From NCBI GenBank assembly GCA_965261015.1, contig CBDHCC010000001.1:1674001-1738000 (forward strand): DNA of 64,000 bases. Reading direction: 5' to 3'. The DNA comes from CBDHCC01 sp965261015. Lineage in GTDB: Bacteria; Pseudomonadota; Alphaproteobacteria; Sphingomonadales; Sphingomonadaceae. The notes below the pieces were generated by a model. That model saw nothing but the letters and a program-made list of their open reading frames with translations, ran no database searches and was not told where the DNA came from. Shown here in pieces: positions 59,219 to 64,000 of this stretch; position 1 is the stretch's first letter, and each line of letters begins with the position of its first letter. Both the position numbers and the translations under genes were made by a program.

Positions 59219-59259
59219 GTCGCCTGTCGCGGACTGTCACCGCGGCGCGAAGGCGATCC

Positions 59260-59820
59260 TCACGCCCGCCCCACGCCGGCGGCGAAGGCCGCCGGGTCGA
59301 GACCCAGCGTCCGGAAGGCATGGTCCCAGCGGTCCCGCGCCGCGACCCCGAACAGTCGGTCGGGCGACAGGGGTGACGGGAACCAGCCCGGGCCGGTCAG
59401 TTCGTCCTCCAGCTGACCCGCGCCCCAGCCGGCATAACCCAGCGCCACGACATAGCGGCGGGGACCGCGCCCCCGCGCCAGAGCGTGGAGCACGTCCAGC
59501 GTGCCCGTCAGGTGGTAGCGTCCGGCCACGTCCACGCTGTCCGGCCCCGACCAGTCGCGCCCGTGCAGCACGAAGCCGCGCTGCGGCTCCACCGGGCCAC
59601 CCAGACAGAGCGGCGCGTCCGGGGCCTCGCCGGGAGCGATCTCCAGCTGTCCCATCAAATCGTGCAGGGTCAGGCCCTCCACCGGCGCGCCGATGCCCAC
59701 GCCCATCGCCCCGTCCTCGTCGTGCGAGCACATGGCGATCGTCGCGCGCGCGAAGCGAGGATCGGCCAGGCCGGGTAGGGCCAGGAGCGTCTGCCCGGAC
59801 AGGAAGCGAGGGATCTCCAT
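59260..59820 (-). CDS. YqgE/AlgH family protein
   Basis: The 186-residue protein of the UPF0301 family contains the N-terminal SGQTLLALPGLADPRFARAT, MCSHDEDGAMGVGIGAPV, LCLGGPVEPQRGFVLHGRDW and the conserved ALGYAGWGAGQLEDEL. The function of the family is not settled; AlgH affects alginate regulation in Pseudomonas. It starts at ATG 59820, divergent from the peroxiredoxin with 99 bp between the starts, and precedes ahcY on the same strand. Confidence 0.94.
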   Translation of the reverse strand: MEIPRFLSGQTLLALPGLADPRFARATIAMCSHDEDGAMGVGIGAPVEGLTLHDLMGQLEIAPGEAPDAPLCLGGPVEPQRGFVLHGRDWSGPDSVDVAGRYHLTGTLDVLHALARGRGPRRYVVALGYAGWGAGQLEDELTGPGWFPSPLSPDRLFGVAARDRWDHAFRTLGLDPAAFAAGVGRA

Positions 59821-59919
59821 AGCCCAAAGGCTCTACAGCCCGGAGGAACGCCGCGCCACCGATCGTGTTACCCTGGAGCGAGAGCGCGGCTTTCGCCGCC
59901 CCAACACGGAGACACCACC

Positions 59920-60402
59920 ATGCCCATCAGCCCCGGCGATCGCCTGCCCGACGCCACCCTGATCCGCGCCACCCCCGACGGGCCGGACAAGACCACGGCG
60001 GCGGAGTTCTTCGCCGGCAAGACCGTCGTGCTGTTCGCCGTGCCCGGCGCGTTCACGCCGACCTGTTCCGTCAGCCATCTGCCCGGTTTCGTGGAGAATG
60101 CCGACGCGATGAAGGCGAAGGGCGTGGACGAGGTCGCCTGCGTGGCCGTGAACGACGCCTTCGTGCTCGATGCCTGGGCCAAACAGGGTTCCGCGCATGG
60201 CAAGGTCACGATGCTGTCCGACGGCAATGGCGAGTTCACCCGCGCGCTGGGCCTGGAGTCCGACAACTCCGCCTTTGGCATGGGCCAGCGCTCCAAGCGC
60301 TACGCCATGGTCGTGGAGGACGGCACGGTGAAATCTATCGACGTGGAGCAGCCGGGCGAGTTCAAGGTCAGCTCGGCCGAACATGTGATGGGCCAGCTTT
60401 GA
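59920..60402 (+). CDS. Peroxiredoxin (Prx5-type redoxin)
   Basis: The 160-residue thiol peroxidase reduces hydroperoxides. The peroxidatic Cys49 is in VPGAFTPTCSVSHLPGF, a Prx5 hallmark, followed by CVAVNDAFVLDAWAKQ and the active-site-closing FGMGQRSKRYAMVVEDG. I see no second Cys at the usual atypical-2-Cys position near the C-terminus, so it may be a 1-Cys type; a Cys in EVACVAVN is probably structural. AMP nucleosidase starts 4 bp downstream. Confidence 0.94.
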   Translation: MPISPGDRLPDATLIRATPDGPDKTTAAEFFAGKTVVLFAVPGAFTPTCSVSHLPGFVENADAMKAKGVDEVACVAVNDAFVLDAWAKQGSAHGKVTMLSDGNGEFTRALGLESDNSAFGMGQRSKRYAMVVEDGTVKSIDVEQPGEFKVSSAEHVMGQL

Positions 60403-60406
60403 CGCC

Positions 60407-61851
60407 ATGACCGTGTCTGGCCGCGTCGCCGAACTGCTGGACGAGCTGGAGACGCTGTACGACGACGCCGTCGGCCGGTTGCGCGACGCTCTTGCGTCCT
60501 TCGTGGCCGACGGCACCCCGCCCGATCCGGAACGACGACGCGCAGGGTTGTTCGGCTATCCCGAACTGCGTCTGCGCTACCGGGGGCTAGACGGCGATTT
60601 CGTGCCGGCCCGCTCCTTCGGTCGCCTGAACGAGACGGGTGACTATGCCGTCACCGTCACCCGCCCGGCGGTCTTTCGCCGCTATCTGACCGAACAGCTG
60701 ACGCTGCTCATCGAGGATTACGGGGCGGAGGTGGAGGCGGGGACGTCCGGGCAGGAGATCCCCTACCCCTATGTCCTGGACCGTGGCGAGCCCATGGATC
60801 TGGGCGACGCCACCGCGGCCACACTGGGCCGGTGGTTCCCGACGGCCCAGCTGTCCGCGATCGGCGACGAAGTGGCGGACGGGCTGTTCGTGGGGCAGGA
60901 CGGGGTGCGGCCGCTGGCGCTGTTCGATGGTCCGCGCACCGACTTCTCGCTGGCGCGGCTGGCGCATTACACCGGGACGCCCGCCGAACACACGCAGCGC
61001 TATGTGCTGTTCACCAACTATCACCGGTACGTCGACGAGTTTGTGCAGTGGGCGGTGGGCAGCTTGGCGACGGAATCTACACCGACCTGTCGTGCGCCGG
61101 CGGGGTTGTGGTAACCGGCGCGGAGGACGATCCCGCCGCACTGGTCGGCGACTCCGCCTGGCGTCGGCACCAGATGCCTGCCTGGCATCTGCGCGCGCCG
61201 GATCGGGCTGGGATCACGCTGGTCAACATCGGCGTCGGGCCATCCAATGCGAAGACCATCACCGACCATCTGGCCGTGCTGCGGCCGGAGGCGTGGCTGA
61301 TGATCGGCCATTGCGGCGGCCTGCGGCCCTCTCAGCGGATCGGCGACTACGTCCTCGCCCACGCCTATCTGCGCGACGATCACGTCCTGGACGGGGTGTT
61401 GCCGCCCGAAGTCCCGGTGCCCGCCATCGCGGAGGTGCAGCAGGCCTTGACCGGAGCGGCCAGCGACGTGTCGGGCCAGGCGGGGGAGGAGCTGAAACGG
61501 CGGCTGCGCACAGGCACCGTCGTCACCACGGACGACCGCAATTGGGAACTGCGCTTCTCCACCTCCGCGCTGCGCTTCTCGCAATCGCGCGCGGTGGGCA
61601 TCGACATGGAGTCCGCCACCATCGCCGCCCAAGGCTATCGCTTCCGCGTGCCCTACGGCACGCTTCTCTGCGTGTCCGACAAGCCGCTTCACGGGGAACT
61701 GAAGCTGCCGGGCCAGGCCAATCGCTTCTACGAGCGCGCGATCTCCCAGCATCTGCGGATCGGGTTGCGCGCGTGCGAACGGCTGCGCGACGAAGGCGAC
61801 CGCCTTCATTCCCGCAAGCTGCGCGCCTTTACGGAGCCACCCTTCCGCTAA
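60407..61851 (+). pseudogene. amn: AMP nucleosidase, split by a one-base frameshift
   Basis: AMP nucleosidase hydrolyses AMP to adenine and ribose 5-phosphate. The N-terminal domain runs from ATG 60407 through HTQRYVLFTNYHRYVDEFVQ. At 61066-61067, TTGGCGACGGA appears where TTGGGCGACGGA would keep the frame. The phosphorylase-like catalytic domain continues in the next frame: GDGIYTDLSCAGGVVVTGAE, IGVGPSNAKTITDHLAVLRP, IGHCGGLRPSQ and AVGIDMESATIAAQGYRFRV. All conserved parts are present, so one missing G in a GGG run explains everything. It could be a base-calling error or a recent mutation. Confidence 0.88.
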
Positions 61852-61931
61852 GCGGGCGCGATCGGTTCACCGGCTGCCCCCCTCCCCCGCTCCCGCGCGT
61901 TCCCCACGCAGACCAGAACCAGGAGAGCCTC

Positions 61932-62957
61932 ATGGCCGTCACGTTGAAGCCCTTGTCCGAGCAGACCGTCGTCATCACCGGCGGATCGTCCGGCATCGGC
62001 CTGGCCACCGCCAGGCGGGCCGCCCGCGAGGGAGCCAATGTCGTGGTCGCCGCGCGCAACGAGGACGCGCTGCGCGAGGTGGTCGACGGCATTCGCGCCA
62101 GCGGCGGCCAGGCCGCTTACTGCGCGGCCGACGTGGCGGACGAGGACGCGGCGGAGCGCATCGGCGCGGTGGCCGAGCGTGAGTTCGGGGGCTTTGACAG
62201 CTGGGTCAACAACGCCGCGACCTCTCTCTACGCCAAGGTGGAGGACGTCACGATGGCCGAACATCGCCGCGTGTTCGACGTGGGGTATTTCGGCATGGTC
62301 ATGGGTTCGCTGCACGCCGTGCGGCACCTGGCCGACAAGGGCGGGGCGCTGATCAATGTCGGCTCCGTCCTGTCCGAACGCGCGGTGCCGATCCAGGGCA
62401 CATACTGCGCGATGAAGCACGCCATCCTGGGTTACACGGAGGCCTTGCGGATGGAACTGGCGATGGAGGGCAAGCCGATCTCCGTCACCCTGATCAAGCC
62501 CAACGGGATCGACACGCCCTATCCCGAACACGCCCGCAACAAGATGGACAAGCCAGCGCGCATCCCACCGATCGTGTACGATCCGGAACTGGTCGCCAAG
62601 GCGATCTGCTTCGCGGCCGCCAACCCTCGCCGCGAGCTGTTGGTGGGCGGCCAGGGCTATCTGCTGACGAAGTTCGGAAACCTGTTCCCCGGCCTGACCG
62701 ATCTGGGAATGGAGGCGCTGATGGGAGAGGGCGCGCAGTCGATCGACACGCCGCCGGAGCCTGGCGCCGCCGACAATCTGTTCGAGGCGCGCAGCGACGG
62801 CCGCGAACGCTCGAACCAGGAGCTGAACGTGCGGACGAGCAGCTATGCCCTGGAAGCGCAGATGCACCCGGCGGTCACAGCCATGGTCGCGGCGGGCGGG
62901 CTGGCCGCCGCCGCAGCCGGCATCCTGGCGAACGCCGCGCGCCGTCTCCGACGCTAG
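61932..62957 (+). CDS. SDR family oxidoreductase with C-terminal membrane segment
   Basis: 341 residues. The Rossmann motif is VVITGGSSGIGLATARRAAR, the NNAA equivalent is SWVNNAATSLYAKV, and the catalytic triad is in INVGSVLSERA and GTYCAMKHAILGYT (YxxxK). Beyond the ~250-residue SDR core there is an extension ending in a hydrophobic helix (VTAMVAAGGLAAAAAGILAN) and RRLRR, which suggests membrane attachment. The substrate is unknown. ATG 61932 has AGGAGAG just upstream. It is 80 bp after AMP nucleosidase. Confidence 0.92.
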   Translation: MAVTLKPLSEQTVVITGGSSGIGLATARRAAREGANVVVAARNEDALREVVDGIRASGGQAAYCAADVADEDAAERIGAVAEREFGGFDSWVNNAATSLYAKVEDVTMAEHRRVFDVGYFGMVMGSLHAVRHLADKGGALINVGSVLSERAVPIQGTYCAMKHAILGYTEALRMELAMEGKPISVTLIKPNGIDTPYPEHARNKMDKPARIPPIVYDPELVAKAICFAAANPRRELLVGGQGYLLTKFGNLFPGLTDLGMEALMGEGAQSIDTPPEPGAADNLFEARSDGRERSNQELNVRTSSYALEAQMHPAVTAMVAAGGLAAAAAGILANAARRLRR

Positions 62958-62983
62958 GCTACGGACATCCGAACAGGCGGGCG

Positions 62984-63758
62984 TCAGGCGAGCAGCAGCT
63001 TCGCACCCACCAGGCAAAGCACCGCGGCGAGCACCAGGGACAAGGTGCGCTCCTTGACCCACCCGGCGATCAGGCTGCCGATCACGATGCCCGGCAACGA
63101 TCCGACCAGCAGGGTGCCCAACAGCCCGAAGTCGATCGATCCCAGGATCCAGTGCCCGGTGCCCGCCACCAGGGTAAGTGGCACCGCGTGCGCGATATCG
63201 GACCCGACCAGGGTCTTCACCGGCAGGCGGGAATAGAGGACGAGCAGCACCGTCATGCCGAGCGCTCCGGCGCCCACGGACGTGAGGGAGACGAGCGTGC
63301 CGAGCGTGATCCCCAGCCCGACCGTCAGCGCCGCGACCCGCCGATCCGTGACCCGGTCCATCATCGGCGCGAACCAATTGACCACTGCCGACCGGAAGAA
63401 CACGGCGAAGGAGGTGACGATCAGCACGACGCCCAGGATCAGCGTGATGACCAGCCGGGTCTCTTCGACCCGGTCCTGTATTTGGCTCAGCAGCAGCAAT
63501 GTGACGATCGTCGCCGGCACGCTGCCGGTGGCGAGCCGGCGCACGATGCGCCAGTCCACACTCCCCTTCCACCCGTGCACGACGGTGCCCAGGCCCTTCG
63601 TGGCGGCGGCGAACAGCAGATCGGTGCCCACGGCCGTCTTCGGCGACACGCCGAACAACAACACCAGCAGATGGCGTCATCAGCGACCCTCCGCCCACTC
63701 CGGTCATGCCGACGAGCAGACCAACCAGGGCCCCTGCGAGGATATACAGCGGATCCAT
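62984..63758 (-). pseudogene. TauE/SafE family permease, split by a one-base frameshift
   Basis: These are sulfite or organosulfur anion exporters with 7-8 membrane helices. The N-terminus (MDPLYILAGALVGLLVGMTG followed by GVGGGSLMTP) and the rest (FGVSPKTAVGTDLLFAAATK, AALTVGLGITLGTLVSLTSV, VLCLVGAKLLL) are in different frames. On the minus strand ACGCCATCTGCTGGTG near 63670 has one base more than ACGCCxCTGCTGGTG, which would give LMTPLLVLLFGVSP. Every helix is otherwise present, so a single inserted base accounts for the break. Confidence 0.85.
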
Positions 63759-63892
63759 GATCAGACCGCTCGCGGCCGCAGCGCGCGGTCCGTGGCCGCA
63801 CGGACGCCGCTGGCCCGGCGGGTGGGGAAAGGTCCGATCATCCCACTCGGTCCGTCAGGTGCGCCGCAAAGCCGCGCAGCCAGTCGCAGGCG

Positions 63893-64000
63893 TCACCATC
63901 CGCACCGCTTCCCCCCATTCTGCTCGTCCAGCCAGCTTTTCAGCGGGGCGAAATACTCGATCATCGGTTCGCCCGACATCTCCCGGCTGCCGGTGAACGC
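63893..64000 (-). CDS. C-terminal end of an M2-family (ACE-like) metallopeptidase (partial)
   Basis: The last 35 codons of a minus-strand gene enter from the right edge and end with TGA at 63893-63895. The peptide contains MIEYFAPLKSWLDEQNGGK and ends CGW, which matches the C-terminal helix of bacterial M2 peptidyl-dipeptidases (EYF.PL..WL.EQN). The catalytic HEXXH lies outside the window, so activity cannot be judged. The 134 bp between it and the TauE/SafE gene show no feature I can support. Confidence 0.6.
   Translation of the reverse strand, partial: AFTGSREMSGEPMIEYFAPLKSWLDEQNGGKRCGW

Noticed and set aside
59116..59259. SAH or SAM riboswitch upstream of ahcY
   Set aside because: I could not fit the leader to a conserved riboswitch core; only an AT-rich palindrome and a GC-rich hairpin are evident.

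Overview
The window is a high-G+C chromosomal segment from an alphaproteobacterium, most probably a sphingomonad (Sphingomonas or a close relative). The evidence is the eno-ftsB-pdhA-pdhB order, a lipoyl domain fused to the PDH E1 beta subunit, a DivL-like pseudo-histidine kinase next to tsaE, AddAB in place of RecBCD, the AmgK/MurU pair, and the short palindromic repeats. It is mostly housekeeping DNA, tightly packed, with many ATGA or GTGA start-stop overlaps. I found no prophage, transposase or CRISPR array. One RNA gene is present, tRNA-Asn(GUU).

Layout. 0-7 kb: end of a Tad-pilus pseudopilin cluster, then pdhB, pdhA, ftsB and eno on the minus strand, then a run of small membrane or basic proteins (DUF883-like, holin-like, DUF3618-like) and a DUF4170 gene. 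7-13 kb: rhomboid protease, greA, carB, a small low-G+C gene wedged between carB and carA, and a carA broken by a palindromic element and a one-base shift. 13-18 kb: yqeY-like gene, dnaG and an rpoD whose 3' third is scrambled. 18-23 kb: a hypothetical protein, a MoxR ATPase, a GAF-PAS-phosphoribosyltransferase fusion and a CoxE-like VWA protein, followed by an RNA-like three-way-junction element. 23-34 kb: namZ, DOMON-like protein, tyrS, recG, sdhE, mfd, an EAL phosphodiesterase, nadK and tRNA-Asn. 34-43 kb: prolyl oligopeptidase-like lipoprotein, secA, a small lipoprotein, argJ, a GST and an inositol-monophosphatase-like enzyme. 43-54 kb: one long minus-strand run divL-like > tsaE > amgK > murU > addB > addA > trxA. 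54-64 kb: a TolB-propeller/amidohydrolase, ahcY, yqgE, peroxiredoxin, AMP nucleosidase (frameshifted), an SDR, a TauE/SafE permease (frameshifted) and the end of an M2 peptidase.

Functional links: NamZ could supply MurNAc to AmgK and MurU for peptidoglycan recycling. CarA, CarB and ArgJ belong to arginine and pyrimidine supply. AddAB, RecG and Mfd cover break repair, fork rescue and transcription-coupled repair. The DivL-like kinase would feed the CckA-CtrA cell-cycle circuit.

Most unusual observations: (1) the 3' end of rpoD contains two partial direct duplications, several small deletions and a 451-bp low-G+C insert, so no intact sigma-70 can be read; (2) carA is interrupted by a ~97-115-bp inverted-repeat element; (3) a low-G+C gene sits precisely between carA and carB; (4) a sensor-phosphoribosyltransferase fusion separates a MoxR/VWA pair; (5) a zero-linker three-way-junction palindrome lies near 22.9 kb. 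Because rpoD is essential and carA normally is, assembly or base-calling error must be excluded first for (1) and (2).
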